Shown one piece after another: positions 1 to 7,899 of a DNA stretch of 64,000 nucleotides. The number at the start of each line of letters is the position of its first letter. Within the stretch, counting starts at the first letter, position 1. The stretch is from NCBI RefSeq assembly GCF_022024055.1, contig NZ_CP091788.1, positions 3,162,001 through 3,226,000 on the forward strand. The letters run 5' to 3'. The position numbers and the translations under genes were made by a program. Origin of the DNA: Prevotella sp. E2-28 (GTDB lineage Bacteria > Bacteroidota > Bacteroidia > Bacteroidales > Bacteroidaceae). The notes below the pieces were generated by a model. That model was not told the DNA's origin and did not search any database. It saw only the letters and a list, made by a program, of their open reading frames with translations.

Positions 1-501
1 AAGACTGTGATCTAAGAAGAAACGTACGATACGTTGACGCAGATTAGCTGGTGCCTTTCGCCAAGGCCAGCGCCCACGGCGTTGTGCCTGCGTAGCAAGC
101 ATATTCAGCAGATTAAGGCGTATTATCAAGAAATCATCAAACACACGCATTACTTCATCCTTAGTCAGGGTGATGAAATGACTCTCAGCCAAAGTAACCA
201 CACTACTAGAGTAATGAGGATGAGCGCCAAAGAGGCTTTCCGGCTGAAGAAGCCAAGGGGCAGAAAGCTGTTCTACGACGGTATAACGGCGGTCATCACT
301 AATAGTTGACACAGACAGACTTCCACTCACAAGAAACAAGAACTGATTACAGGTATCACCTTCATGGACTACAGGCTTCCCCGCAGATAGTTTTTGGAAA
401 CCGAACTTGGTCTGTCCTGCCAACTGAAGCAGTTCTGTGCGACTAAGCCCCTGAAACAAAGGGAATCGCAACAGGCTGTCGTAAAGGCGGAGGTCAGACA
501 T
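1..501 (-). CDS. Crp/Fnr-like cyclic-nucleotide-binding-fold transcription regulator (partial, C-terminus outside window)
   Basis: I read this reverse-strand frame by hand; it opens with ATG at 501 (MSDLRLYDSLLRFPLFQGLS) and stays open to the window edge, giving 167 codons. Residues about 10-125 have the look of a cNMP-binding beta-roll: an entry helix (LFQGLSRTELLQL), a glycine-bearing loop (SAGKPVVHEGD), a strand-turn-strand (LFLVSGSLSV) and a trailing helix. The start of a helix-turn-helix region (NLRQRIVRFFLDH) is seen just before the cut. Crp/Fnr proteins bind promoter DNA as dimers and respond to a small ligand or redox signal; the ligand here cannot be told. It is the last gene of the minus-strand group beginning with the DUF4199 gene, 54 bases after apbE, and a direct repeat lies ahead of its start. 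The DNA-binding helix itself is not visible. Confidence 0.85.
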   Translation of the reverse strand, partial: MSDLRLYDSLLRFPLFQGLSRTELLQLAGQTKFGFQKLSAGKPVVHEGDTCNQFLFLVSGSLSVSTISDDRRYTVVEQLSAPWLLQPESLFGAHPHYSSSVVTLAESHFITLTKDEVMRVFDDFLIIRLNLLNMLATQAQRRGRWPWRKAPANLRQRIVRFFLDHSL

Positions 502-510
502 AGTAACTTA

Positions 511-543
511 TTTTAAAGACACAGTATCTTTTTTAAAGACACA
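511..543. repeat. 13-base direct repeat ahead of the Crp/Fnr-like gene
   Basis: TTTTAAAGACACA occurs twice, at 511-523 and 531-543, a step of exactly 20 bases or about two helical turns. It fills most of the 54-base gap between apbE and the regulator start at 501. Position and spacing suit a regulator-binding site; function is inferred only. Confidence 0.6.
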
Positions 544-555
544 ATAACATAATAA

Positions 556-1494
556 CTACTGATAGTCAGAGAGGGCTGGTGATGACCAGACTGCCAACTG
601 TCCCTGTTCATCGGTATAGATGAGATAAGCCATCAACTCTGGATGACGCTGGAGTACCTCCTTCGCGCCATCCACTCCCAAAACCATGAAAGAGGTGGCA
701 TAAGCATCGGCTGTAGCACAATCGGCAGCGAAAACGGTAGCCGACAACAGACTATGCTGTACAGGATAACCCGTACGAGGGTCGATAGTATGAGCGTATT
801 TTCGTCCGCCCTGATAATAGAAATTACGATAGTTTCCACTAGTAGCCATTGCCTTATCAGTAATGCTGAGCACCGCCTGCATCTCGCCATCTACACTCAC
901 AGAATCATCTGTAGGCTTAGTGATACCTATATGCCAGTTGTCACCCTTTGCATTCAGGCCACTCACGACCACCTCGCCTCCAATTTCTACCATATAATTA
1001 TGGATGTCATGAGACTCTAGCAAGCGAGCCACCACATCACAACCATATCCTTTTGCAATTGCGCTGAAGTCCATCTGGTTGCGAATCTGCAACAGACTAT
1101 CTACTTGAGTAGGTGTGGGCAATTGCTCATGCTTGAAGCCAAATCCCCATGCATTCACTAGTGGAGCCACAGTGACATCGAAGGCACCATTAGTCTCACG
1201 ATTTACGGTCTGCGCTAACTGGCAAATCTCCTGAAACATTGCGCTACGCTCTACAGAAGAGTCACCACGATTGAGACGTGCCACAGTACTCTGAGGATTG
1301 AACATAGAGAACTCGCCGTCCACCTTCATCAGTTCGGCCTCAATCTCTTGTTGTAGGTCCTTGTCGTTCTGATAGGTGATGTTATAAATGGTGCCAAACA
1401 CGAAGTTCGTGTTCTTCCTATACTCCTTCTGAGCACAGGACACCAAACCAACAGTAAACAGTAAACCGTAAACCGCAAACAAAATACCCCTCAT
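556..1494 (-). CDS. apbE: FAD:protein FMN transferase (ApbE family lipoprotein)
   Basis: ApbE proteins transfer FMN from FAD onto a Ser/Thr of partner flavoproteins such as NqrC/RnfG subunits, on the outer face of the inner membrane. The product, 312 residues from the ATG at 1494, has an N-terminal signal with a lipobox (TVGLVSCAQ), so it is probably a periplasm-facing lipoprotein. Family features in order are NTNFVFGTIYNITY, the central DFSAIAKGYGCD block, VEIGGEVVVSG, and the C-terminal metal-binding block DKAMATSGNYRNFY followed by HTIDPRTGYPV. An in-frame TTG lies three codons upstream at 1503 and would overlap the previous stop; the ATG gives the better signal peptide. It follows the DUF6048 gene in the same operon. 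No flavoprotein target is present in the window. Confidence 0.95.
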   Translation of the reverse strand: MRGILFAVYGLLFTVGLVSCAQKEYRKNTNFVFGTIYNITYQNDKDLQQEIEAELMKVDGEFSMFNPQSTVARLNRGDSSVERSAMFQEICQLAQTVNRETNGAFDVTVAPLVNAWGFGFKHEQLPTPTQVDSLLQIRNQMDFSAIAKGYGCDVVARLLESHDIHNYMVEIGGEVVVSGLNAKGDNWHIGITKPTDDSVSVDGEMQAVLSITDKAMATSGNYRNFYYQGGRKYAHTIDPRTGYPVQHSLLSATVFAADCATADAYATSFMVLGVDGAKEVLQRHPELMAYLIYTDEQGQLAVWSSPALSDYQ

Positions 1495-1499
1495 AATCC

Positions 1500-2201
1500 T
1501 CAAATATCTATGATTACGTTAAACGTGACCCCAAGATTGGACGTATCCTGAATACCATAACCAGGCACATACCACGTTTTCTCCATCTGTCCGTCGTTAT
1601 GACTCAGGCGATTACGATAACGGGCACTCCATCCCAGATGCAGCGGCCCCGCAATCTTCGCATCAATACCGAAGACTATTTCAGCCCAATGCTGCGAACA
1701 GGGTTCATCAACCACGCCATACGATGTATCCCATTGCCACACAGGGTCAGGAAATGGCTGTCGGTTTATATTAACCTTATAACTGGTATAGCCATAACGC
1801 AAACCAGCATAGATACGGTTAGGCGCGTGCTTATTCTTCATGATATTCACATCAACACCTAAACGGAAATAAGGCGCACTGGTCTTATACGTGATACCCG
1901 TCACCTCATCGTTCTGATGGTTAGCCCTACCAACACCCACCTCTAAGATAGGGAAATACTGATCATGCAGGTTTATACGCAGGGCACCCTCGTACTGTCC
2001 ATAGTCACTCAACTGCATCTGCGCCAATCCAACGAGGTCGGCCGAGACGGCAAAACCACGAAAGAACGGCACCGAGTCACGCTCGAACTTCAGAAAGCCC
2101 TGAGCCGACGAGGTAAGAAGTGACAATTGGAAAGTGATAAGAATCACAAGCCACCGCTTACTTCTTGAAATGGACGTGAATATGGTCAAGAGACGAGTCA
2201 T
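1500..2201 (-). CDS. DUF6048-like outer-membrane protein
   Basis: The 233-residue product has a signal peptide (cleavage likely after LLTSSAQ) and then alternating aromatic/polar strands rich in Tyr, Trp and Gly, such as IYAGLRYGYTSYKVNI and LHLGWSARYRNRL, ending in a terminal strand (LGVTFNVIIDI). This pattern suits a small outer-membrane beta-barrel. It resembles the Bacteroidales DUF6048 family, usually encoded next to a DUF6452 lipoprotein as here; the family name is from memory. The start overlaps the end of the DUF6452 gene by 44 bases, indicating translational coupling. Function is unknown. Confidence 0.75.
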   Translation of the reverse strand: MTRLLTIFTSISRSKRWLVILITFQLSLLTSSAQGFLKFERDSVPFFRGFAVSADLVGLAQMQLSDYGQYEGALRINLHDQYFPILEVGVGRANHQNDEVTGITYKTSAPYFRLGVDVNIMKNKHAPNRIYAGLRYGYTSYKVNINRQPFPDPVWQWDTSYGVVDEPCSQHWAEIVFGIDAKIAGPLHLGWSARYRNRLSHNDGQMEKTWYVPGYGIQDTSNLGVTFNVIIDI

Positions 2202-2643
2202 AGTTTACTTTCGGATTATTGATAAAAATCGTATCAATCGCCTTATGGGTGCTACGGATAGCAGTCAGCGTGTGAAAGAAATGAGCGCTACAGTCAACTG
2301 ATTCAAAATGTGGGATATCCTCTTTCTTGAGCCACACTGTATCTACTGTTGACACGTCATTAGTATCTACGAGACAGAACACGAGCTTATCCTCAGGATG
2401 GGTATAGCTAACTGGCAGAGAGAATGAGCTGATACCAATGCCACGATTAAGAATCAGCGTATCCTTATTGTCGCTACGCGTTGACCATACATACAGGGTA
2501 TCCGTCAATGTATCTTTTACCTCTACCCCATCAACGATTGTCTTGACGGCATAGTTTACCGCCACCTTATTCTGCACAGGACAGTCAATGGTGGAGCAGG
2601 CAGCTATAACCGCCACGAAGGCAAAGAGGAGTAGTCGCCTCAT
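2158..2643 (-). CDS. DUF6452-like lipoprotein
   Basis: The 161-residue protein starts with a short signal and lipobox (AVIAACSTIDC), so it is probably lipid-anchored. The rest is beta-rich with a run of Thr/Asp-Thr segments (KDTLTDTLYVWSTRSDNKDT) and a short C-terminal piece (DHIHVHFKK). It resembles the DUF6452 family of Bacteroidales, which pairs with DUF6048 as it does here; both names are from memory. The start overlaps the stop of the glycosyltransferase gene as ATGA, so it is probably translated by coupling. Role unknown; a two-part envelope complex with the DUF6048 barrel is a reasonable inference. Confidence 0.75.
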   Translation of the reverse strand: MRRLLLFAFVAVIAACSTIDCPVQNKVAVNYAVKTIVDGVEVKDTLTDTLYVWSTRSDNKDTLILNRGIGISSFSLPVSYTHPEDKLVFCLVDTNDVSTVDTVWLKKEDIPHFESVDCSAHFFHTLTAIRSTHKAIDTIFINNPKVNYDSSLDHIHVHFKK

Positions 2644-3575
2644 ATCTCTTCTTCTATCTGATAGTCATTACGTACGTTTGATGTGCGACTGATAAGGTCG
2701 CCCAAGAAGCCAGCCAAGAAGAACTGTGTACCCATAACCATCATAGTCAGTGATAGATAGAAGAATGCGGAATCCGTGATAAACAATAGGCCAAGAATCT
2801 TACCTATTGCCAGCAGGAAGGCTGCAAAGAAACCGATAAGGAACATAATAGTGCCCAAGAAACCGAACACATGCATGGGTTTCTTGCCAAAAGTGCTGAG
2901 GAACCACAGCGTGAGCAGATCCAGATAACCATTGACAAATCGGTTCCATCCCATAAACTTCGATTCACCATATTTACGAGCCTGATGATGCACCACCTTC
3001 TCGGCAATCTTATCAAAACCTGCGTTCTTTGCCAAGTAAGGCATATAGCGATGCATCTCACCATAGACCTCAATATTCTTCACCACATCACGACGATAAG
3101 CCTTCAATCCGCAGTTGAAGTCGTGCAGGTTCTTAATGCCACTCACGGCACGAGCCGTAGCATTAAAGAGCTTGGTAGGCAACGTCTTTGACAGTGGGTC
3201 ATAGCGTTTCTGCTTATAGCCACTCACCAAATCATACTTCTGTTCCTTAATCATACGATAGAGTTCAGGAATCTCATCTGGCGAATCCTGCAAGTCAGCA
3301 TCCATTGTGATAACCACATCACCTTCGGCCACCTTGAATCCGCAATAAAGGGCAGGACTCTTACCATAGTTGCGACGGAACTTGATACCCTTTACACAGG
3401 GTGATTTCGCTTTCAGTTCACTAATCAAATCCCACGAACGGTCTGTACTACCATCGCTGATAAAAATGACTTCATACGAGAACTTATTCTCGTTCATCAC
3501 CCGCTCTATCCATGCAAAGAGCTCAGGAATAGACTCTTCCTCATTATACAGAGGTATTACTACTGATATATCCAT
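2640..3575 (-). CDS. GT2 glycosyltransferase with C-terminal membrane helices (DPM1/GtrB/ArnC-like)
   Basis: The product (311 residues from the ATG at 3575) begins with the GT2 signature ISVVIPLYNEEESIPELF, has the nucleotide-binding ISDGSTDRSW and the metal-binding DADLQDSPDE (DXD-like), and continues with the family's GLKAYRRDV and KYGESKF motifs. After about residue 225 come two hydrophobic helices (HVFGFLGTIMFLIGFFAAF and FYLSLTMMVMGTQFFLAGFL). Such enzymes move a sugar from a nucleotide to undecaprenyl phosphate at the inner membrane; the sugar cannot be predicted. An in-frame TTG at 3581 is a less likely start. It follows the DUF4199 gene by 18 bases, a pairing common in Bacteroidetes. 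Confidence 0.92.
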   Translation of the reverse strand: MDISVVIPLYNEEESIPELFAWIERVMNENKFSYEVIFISDGSTDRSWDLISELKAKSPCVKGIKFRRNYGKSPALYCGFKVAEGDVVITMDADLQDSPDEIPELYRMIKEQKYDLVSGYKQKRYDPLSKTLPTKLFNATARAVSGIKNLHDFNCGLKAYRRDVVKNIEVYGEMHRYMPYLAKNAGFDKIAEKVVHHQARKYGESKFMGWNRFVNGYLDLLTLWFLSTFGKKPMHVFGFLGTIMFLIGFFAAFLLAIGKILGLLFITDSAFFYLSLTMMVMGTQFFLAGFLGDLISRTSNVRNDYQIEEEI

Positions 3576-3593
3576 TGTCAAATATTTATCTCT

Positions 3594-4142
3594 TTATTTC
3601 TTTTCCTTTTTCTGAACTAAAGTTAATTTCATCACCACAGTAATAGGCAATCCTAGAACTATACCTACCATGATAACCATCGTAAGCACATTCAGCGCAA
3701 TATCAATAGGGCGCATCGTCTGTATCATATGCAAGCTCTCACTTACATAGTCTGTCATACCCGCCTGCTTGATTGCCTCCACATATTCTGGTGCTGACAG
3801 CATATCACCAATCATCATGGCCACATAACCATGATCCATGTATGCGAAATACAAATACTGTACCAATGCAAAAATCAAGCCACCGTAAAAAAACATCAGA
3901 CAGATATAGGCCCAACCACGCATATACGAGATATTACCATCAAGTCCCGTAACACAAAAGCGCTTCAGGCGCTGTCCTGCGAAGAATGGCATCAACACCA
4001 TAGACACCAAGGATAAAATACCATATATCTGAGATGTAAGTCCTATCACATAGCAGGCAAAACTAGATATCATCAGTACAGCCAACAGCGCGCCATCAAC
4101 ACGAGCAAAAGCCTTTAACTGTTTATATTCTGGTGCAGTCAC
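3594..4142 (-). CDS. DUF4199 family inner-membrane protein
   Basis: A 182-residue hydrophobic protein with four likely membrane segments: a helix pair near the N-terminus (VLMISSFACYVIGL, YGILSLVSMVLMPFF), one in the middle (YICLMFFYGGLIFALVQYLY) and one near the end (ALNVLTMVIMVGIVLGLPITVVM), then a basic tail. This is the layout of DUF4199 proteins, commonly encoded just before a GT2 gene. The start is taken as the GTG at 4142 because an in-frame stop lies 15 bases upstream and the first ATG would remove the first membrane helix. It is the first gene of the minus-strand operon. Function unknown. Confidence 0.8.
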   Translation of the reverse strand: MTAPEYKQLKAFARVDGALLAVLMISSFACYVIGLTSQIYGILSLVSMVLMPFFAGQRLKRFCVTGLDGNISYMRGWAYICLMFFYGGLIFALVQYLYFAYMDHGYVAMMIGDMLSAPEYVEAIKQAGMTDYVSESLHMIQTMRPIDIALNVLTMVIMVGIVLGLPITVVMKLTLVQKKEKK

Positions 4143-4178
4143 GTCGTTTTTTCTATATTATATAATATGTATTCCGCT

Positions 4179-4187
4179 GCAAAAGTA
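4179..4187 (-). promoter_or_regulatory. Bacteroidales -7 promoter element for the DUF4199-GT2-apbE operon
   Basis: On the minus strand this reads TACTTTTGC, a full match to the Bacteroidales -7 consensus TAnnTTTGC, 36 bases before the GTG start. No clear TTTG -33 element is found at the usual 19-20 base spacing. Confidence 0.6.
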
Positions 4188-4243
4188 CGCATTTTCTTGC
4201 ACATAACGAGGGCAATGTCTTAAAAAATAGTTAAAAACGGGAA

Positions 4244-4278
4244 AATTATGAATTACGAATTACGAATTATGAATTAAA
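4244..4278. repeat. Five tandem heptamers (AATTAYG type)
   Basis: Five consecutive 7-base units, AATTATG, AATTACG, AATTACG, AATTATG and AATTAAA, end six bases before the -7 element of the SRP RNA promoter, so the array occupies its -33/spacer region. A similar array lies at 12422-12456. Confidence 0.9.
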
Positions 4279-4283
4279 AATAT

Positions 4284-4292
4284 TACCTTTGC
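4284..4292 (+). promoter_or_regulatory. -7 promoter element of the SRP RNA/tRNA-Thr unit
   Basis: TACCTTTGC matches the Bacteroidales consensus exactly and lies 19 bases before the SRP RNA. The -33 region is occupied by the heptamer array and has no TTTG. Confidence 0.75.
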
Positions 4293-4310
4293 AGCCGCAA
4301 AAGCAAATAC

Positions 4311-4404
4311 GGGCAGTCCTGTACGGTCAGCTCCCTCGGAATCCCCCAGGATGGGAACGTAGCAAGGGTACTTGGTCGTAGCGACGCGATGCAGACCGCT
4401 GCCC
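4311..4404 (+). ncRNA. ffs: Signal recognition particle RNA (small 4.5S type)
   Basis: The ends GGGCAG (4311-4316) and CTGCCC (4399-4404) pair. The apical part holds the universal SRP helix-8 signature in correct order: CAGG at 4347-4350, the GGAA tetraloop at 4354-4357 and AGCA at 4361-4364, the site bound by the Ffh M domain. At about 94 bases it is a short bacterial SRP RNA without an Alu domain. It directs Ffh-FtsY delivery of membrane proteins. The tRNA-Thr gene starts only four bases after it, so the two are almost certainly one transcript. Ends are estimated from the closing helix. Confidence 0.9.
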
Positions 4405-4408
4405 ACCC

Positions 4409-4482
4409 GCCTCTTTAGCTCAGTTGGCCAGAGCACGTGATTTGTAATCTCGGGGTCGTTGGTTCGAATCCGACAAGAGGCT
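4409..4482 (+). tRNA. tRNA-Thr (anticodon TGT)
   Basis: The acceptor stem GCCTCTT/AAGAGGC pairs fully, the D arm has AGTTGGCC, the anticodon loop TTTGTAA carries TGT, and the T arm GTTGG-TTCGAAT-CCGAC is canonical. CCA is not encoded. The 74-base gene is identical to the copy at 37390-37463. Confidence 0.97.
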
Positions 4483-4501
4483 CAGGATTGACGTTAGTTT
4501 G

Positions 4502-4536
4502 AAAAGGATAGGTACACAGACGACCTATCCTTTTTT
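4502..4536 (+). terminator. Intrinsic terminator after tRNA-Thr
   Basis: AAGGATAGG (4504-4512) pairs with CCTATCCTT across an 11-base loop and runs into six T residues from 4531. It ends the SRP RNA/tRNA unit 30 bases before the aminotransferase start. Confidence 0.85.
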
Positions 4537-4566
4537 ACTTTAAAAAGACCAAAAACGACAAGATAT

Positions 4567-5880
4567 ATGAAACCTACACCTATTAAGAAAGAAATCGTAG
4601 ATACACTCGTAGAAAGCCTAGGCATCAAGGATTTTGCCAAGGCTACTATCCGCGAAGTAAAACAAGTAGCAGCTAAAGCCGAACAAGAAAGCGGCGTAGA
4701 ATATATCAAAATGGAGATGGGTATTCCTGGTTTGCCTGCAGCTCAGGTTGGCGTAGATGCTCAGATAAAGGCACTGCAAGACGGCATAGCCCACTCATAT
4801 CCAGACATTCAGGGTTATCCCGAACTGAAGAAGCAAGCCTCACGCTTCGTCAAGGCCTTTATCAATGTAGATATTGCCCCAGAGGGTTGTGTGCCTGTTT
4901 GCGGTTCTATGCAGGGCACTTTTGCATCTTTCCTTACCTGTTCGCAGGCTACAAAGGGAAAGGACACTGTACTTTTCATTGACCCTGGCTTTCCCGTACA
5001 GAAGATGCAACTGCAAGTACAGGGTGTGAAATACGAAACCTTCGACGTCTATGACTTCCGCGGCGACAAGTTGGGCACCAAACTGGAATCATACCTCTCT
5101 ACAGGAAAAATCTGCGCTATCGTCTATAGCAACCCTAACAATCCCGCTTGGATCTGTATGACAGAGCAGGAATTGCAGACCATCGGCACGTTGGCAACTA
5201 AGTATGATGCCATCGTAATGGAAGACCTTGCCTATTTCGCTATGGATTTCCGTCAAGACCTCTCTACACCTTTCGAAGCTCCCTATCAGCCCACCGTAGC
5301 GCATTATACAGACAACTACATGTTGCTGATATCTGGTTCCAAAGCATTCTCGTATGCTGGTGAACGCATCGGTGTGGTGTGCATCAGCGACAAACTGTTC
5401 CATCGCCACTTCCCTGACCTGGCCAATCGCTACGAGGGATTGCCCTTCGGACTGGTTTTCTCTACCCGTATGCTCTACGCCCTTTCATCGGGCACAAGTC
5501 ATTCAGCCCAGTATGCATTGGCAGCCTTGTTCCGTGCAGCCTGCGATGGAGAGTATCGTTTCCGCGATGACATCAAAGTGTATGGTGAGCGTGCTCATAA
5601 ACTGAAGGAGATATTCCTACGTCACAATTTCTATATTGTTTACGACAAAGACTTGGACAAACCCATTGCCGATGGTTTCTATTTCACCATTGGCTATCCG
5701 AATATGACCAGTGGAGAACTGGCCCGTGAATTGATGTACTATGGTGTTTCTGCCATCTGTCTCATCACCACAGGCTCTCACCAAGAAGGCCTGCGCGTCT
5801 GCACTTCATTTATTGAGGATCACCAATATGACCAACTCGAAGAGCGAATGGCTATCTTCGCAGAAAACAACCCACGATGA
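4567..5880 (+). CDS. PLP-dependent aminotransferase, class I/II (aspartate-aminotransferase fold)
   Basis: The 437-residue protein has the fold-type I transaminase layout: GYPELKKQ near the N-terminus, NPNNP at residues 189-193, VMEDLAYF for the cofactor-contacting Asp/Tyr, and the Schiff-base lysine in SGSKAFSYAGERIG, Lys259 by my count. It should exchange an amino group between an amino acid and a 2-oxoacid in the cytoplasm. The substrate cannot be read from the sequence; the ERIG context resembles aspartate/aromatic aminotransferases. The start is the ATG at 4567 after the tRNA terminator, and the stop overlaps the next gene as ATGA, so the lipoprotein is co-translated with it. Confidence 0.9.
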   Translation: MKPTPIKKEIVDTLVESLGIKDFAKATIREVKQVAAKAEQESGVEYIKMEMGIPGLPAAQVGVDAQIKALQDGIAHSYPDIQGYPELKKQASRFVKAFINVDIAPEGCVPVCGSMQGTFASFLTCSQATKGKDTVLFIDPGFPVQKMQLQVQGVKYETFDVYDFRGDKLGTKLESYLSTGKICAIVYSNPNNPAWICMTEQELQTIGTLATKYDAIVMEDLAYFAMDFRQDLSTPFEAPYQPTVAHYTDNYMLLISGSKAFSYAGERIGVVCISDKLFHRHFPDLANRYEGLPFGLVFSTRMLYALSSGTSHSAQYALAALFRAACDGEYRFRDDIKVYGERAHKLKEIFLRHNFYIVYDKDLDKPIADGFYFTIGYPNMTSGELARELMYYGVSAICLITTGSHQEGLRVCTSFIEDHQYDQLEERMAIFAENNPR

Positions 5881-6704
5881 ACAGACTACTCATATTACTG
5901 ACAGCATTTCTGATTGTTTCCTGTGGAGGGAGCAAACATGGTGACAGGAACGATGTTACCATGAAATTCAATAGTACCTGGAACATCTACGAGAAATGCA
6001 CCTTCGATGACGAAGAAAACATTGTGTACAATGCCGTTGCCTGGGGCGGTTTAGTAGGCAATTTCCTTGAGAACAACATGCCTGTAGACTTGTCTGGCTA
6101 TGAGTCTGTTACCTTTCAATTTGCACAACCACTGTCTGCTCCCGTTCAAGTTGTAGTCGCCAATAGGTTTAAGACCGTTGGCAAGAAAGGTCTGACCTCA
6201 CTAACCTGTCATTTCGACGGACAAGATGTTACTGCTGTCAACGAGATTGTACTTCAGCCTCAAGACTCGTGCAACATCATCGTAAAAAACGTATATCTAA
6301 CGCCTGGCACCACGAAATGGGCTTCTACCCCTATTTGGGAGGGAGATTGCCATTTCGGTAGCTGGAGCAAAGGTTTCGTTATCAAGCCTGAAGACGTTGC
6401 CACAGCTAAAGAAGGCGATAAGATTGAATTCATCTTCAAGGCTGATCAAAGTAGTTCGGATATCACTTACTGGTTGTTTAAGACCGTTTATAACACCACG
6501 CCTGAAACACTCGAGGGTAATGATAGTGAATTGAATGAATGGGGATGTGCCAGCGTCAGCAGCGAGGCTACCGCATACAGAATTTCACTCACGGCCAACG
6601 ACATCAAGAATATTCAGAAATTTGGTATCTTTGTCAATGGTTACTATGTGAATGTATCGCGGGTGAATCTGATACACAAACTGGACTCGCATCCTATTCA
6701 GTAG
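5877..6704 (+). CDS. Lipoprotein with two probable beta-sandwich (carbohydrate-binding-like) segments
   Basis: The 275-residue product starts with a typical lipobox (LTAFLIVSCGGSK). Two segments of similar size follow, about residues 28-145 and 146-270, both beta-rich and with aromatic-bearing patterns (FNSTWNIYEKCTFDD, then IWEGDCHFGSWSKGF). This resembles jelly-roll carbohydrate-binding modules of Bacteroidetes surface lipoproteins, but I do not recognise a named family. It overlaps the aminotransferase stop by four bases. The gene pair is unusual, since no metabolic link between an aminotransferase and a glycan-binding-like lipoprotein is evident. Confidence 0.7.
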   Translation: MNRLLILLTAFLIVSCGGSKHGDRNDVTMKFNSTWNIYEKCTFDDEENIVYNAVAWGGLVGNFLENNMPVDLSGYESVTFQFAQPLSAPVQVVVANRFKTVGKKGLTSLTCHFDGQDVTAVNEIVLQPQDSCNIIVKNVYLTPGTTKWASTPIWEGDCHFGSWSKGFVIKPEDVATAKEGDKIEFIFKADQSSSDITYWLFKTVYNTTPETLEGNDSELNEWGCASVSSEATAYRISLTANDIKNIQKFGIFVNGYYVNVSRVNLIHKLDSHPIQ

Positions 6705-6741
6705 TTCCTATCCTAATTTAGATCCCACCCAGGCATACACA

Positions 6742-7863
6742 TCAAGTACGTCCAAACAGCCACTTCTTCAAGAATGGACTAATACGGAGGATATTTGAGG
6801 TGATAACGCTGAAACCGACGACCAGCAGGGCAAAGAGCACGGAAAGCGTAGTATCGGTGATAAAATTGTGCTGATAACTCTTGAAGAACAGGCCCACACT
6901 GGGCAGACTGGGCACGAAGAGGAAATGAATCAGATAGATATCCAGCGTGCGACGGCCAATATACTGCAACGAGGCACCAATGACGGTCATCTTTGTGAAG
7001 TAGTGCTTGTAGTTGCGGAAATACATCAGGGCGATAAGCAGCAAGAGGAACATGGCTCCCGTCTGGGGGATGATAGCCCACGCCATACGCAGGGTGCGCC
7101 ATTTCAGGGCATCCATTGTACAGAGGATGGCCAGCAGCACGATGATGGGAAAGAACCACTTAGAGTCCATCAGCTTCTGGAACCCATTCCAGTAGCGGTG
7201 GGCAATATTACCAAAGAGGAAGAACGGCATCCACAGCATCAGTTGTCCCAAACTGGAATCTAGTAGGAACTGATGAATATCGGTCATACTGCCGCGATAG
7301 CCCTTGGCCCATGAAAAATAACGGGGCTGATAACAACTATCATAGAAAGCCAGCGAGACAAGGAACAACAGGGTGATGAGTGCTGCGGATATCCAGAAAG
7401 CCTTATTTTTGGAGAAGAGCGAGGTAATCTTACTCTCCAGATAGGCAAAGGGATAGTAAACCAGGAACATGTAGAGCAGCACCAGCGTGAACCAGTAGCC
7501 ACCCTTTGTGGGCGAATGGAACGACTCTTCCAACCCAGGCCAGAAACTAGGTTTCAGAATGGCCGTAGCCAGAAGGAAGAAGCATATGGTAGGGATGAGT
7601 TGCACGCGCATCTTCTTCAGCACCAGCGTACCCAGGTTACGCAAGTCCCACACCTGCGAAGCTTTGTAGGCTAGGAAACCACTGATAAAGAAGAACAACG
7701 GCATGCGGAACAGCAACAGAAACTGAAGCGAAGAAGAGTGCTTCCACTGTTCCTCAAATCCTATCTGCGCCACGTGGTTGGCCACCACCATAATCATTGT
7801 GAAGCCGCGAAGGGCATCAAGCCACTCCATGCGTGGCTTCTTCGTTTGTGTTATTTCATTCAT
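6742..7863 (-). CDS. Acyltransferase family 3 membrane protein (OafA/WecH-like)
   Basis: The product (373 residues from the ATG at 7863) opens with EWLDALRGFTMIMVVANHV, the acyltransferase-3 signature holding the catalytic-type His, and has about ten hydrophobic helices including FRMPLFFFISGFLAY and TLDIYLIHFLFVPS. Such proteins move acetyl or other acyl groups to cell-surface sugars or lipids at the inner membrane. The longer open frame to 8103 is rejected because it runs through the divergent promoters and into the flippase gene. A Met at 7830 is an alternative start that would keep the family motif and give a normal leader. It is divergent from the flippase/glycosyltransferase genes, fitting modification of the same surface glycan (inference). 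Confidence 0.9.
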   Translation of the reverse strand: MNEITQTKKPRMEWLDALRGFTMIMVVANHVAQIGFEEQWKHSSSLQFLLLFRMPLFFFISGFLAYKASQVWDLRNLGTLVLKKMRVQLIPTICFFLLATAILKPSFWPGLEESFHSPTKGGYWFTLVLLYMFLVYYPFAYLESKITSLFSKNKAFWISAALITLLFLVSLAFYDSCYQPRYFSWAKGYRGSMTDIHQFLLDSSLGQLMLWMPFFLFGNIAHRYWNGFQKLMDSKWFFPIIVLLAILCTMDALKWRTLRMAWAIIPQTGAMFLLLLIALMYFRNYKHYFTKMTVIGASLQYIGRRTLDIYLIHFLFVPSLPSVGLFFKSYQHNFITDTTLSVLFALLVVGFSVITSNILRISPFLKKWLFGRT

Positions 7864-7867
7864 GGCT

Positions 7868-7899
7868 GCAAATTTACTTAATTTATTTGGAACTTCAAA
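7868..7899 (-). promoter_or_regulatory. Promoter of the acyltransferase gene
   Basis: On the minus strand: TTTG (7899-7896), 19 bases, then TAAATTTGC (7876-7868), a full Bacteroidales consensus. Only four bases separate it from the ATG at 7863, so the transcript would be almost leaderless unless translation starts at 7830. It interleaves with the flippase promoter. Confidence 0.8.

Noticed and set aside
34..309. 91-codon plus-strand frame at the window start
   Set aside because: It is antisense to the Crp/Fnr-like reading frame, which has the expected fold features.
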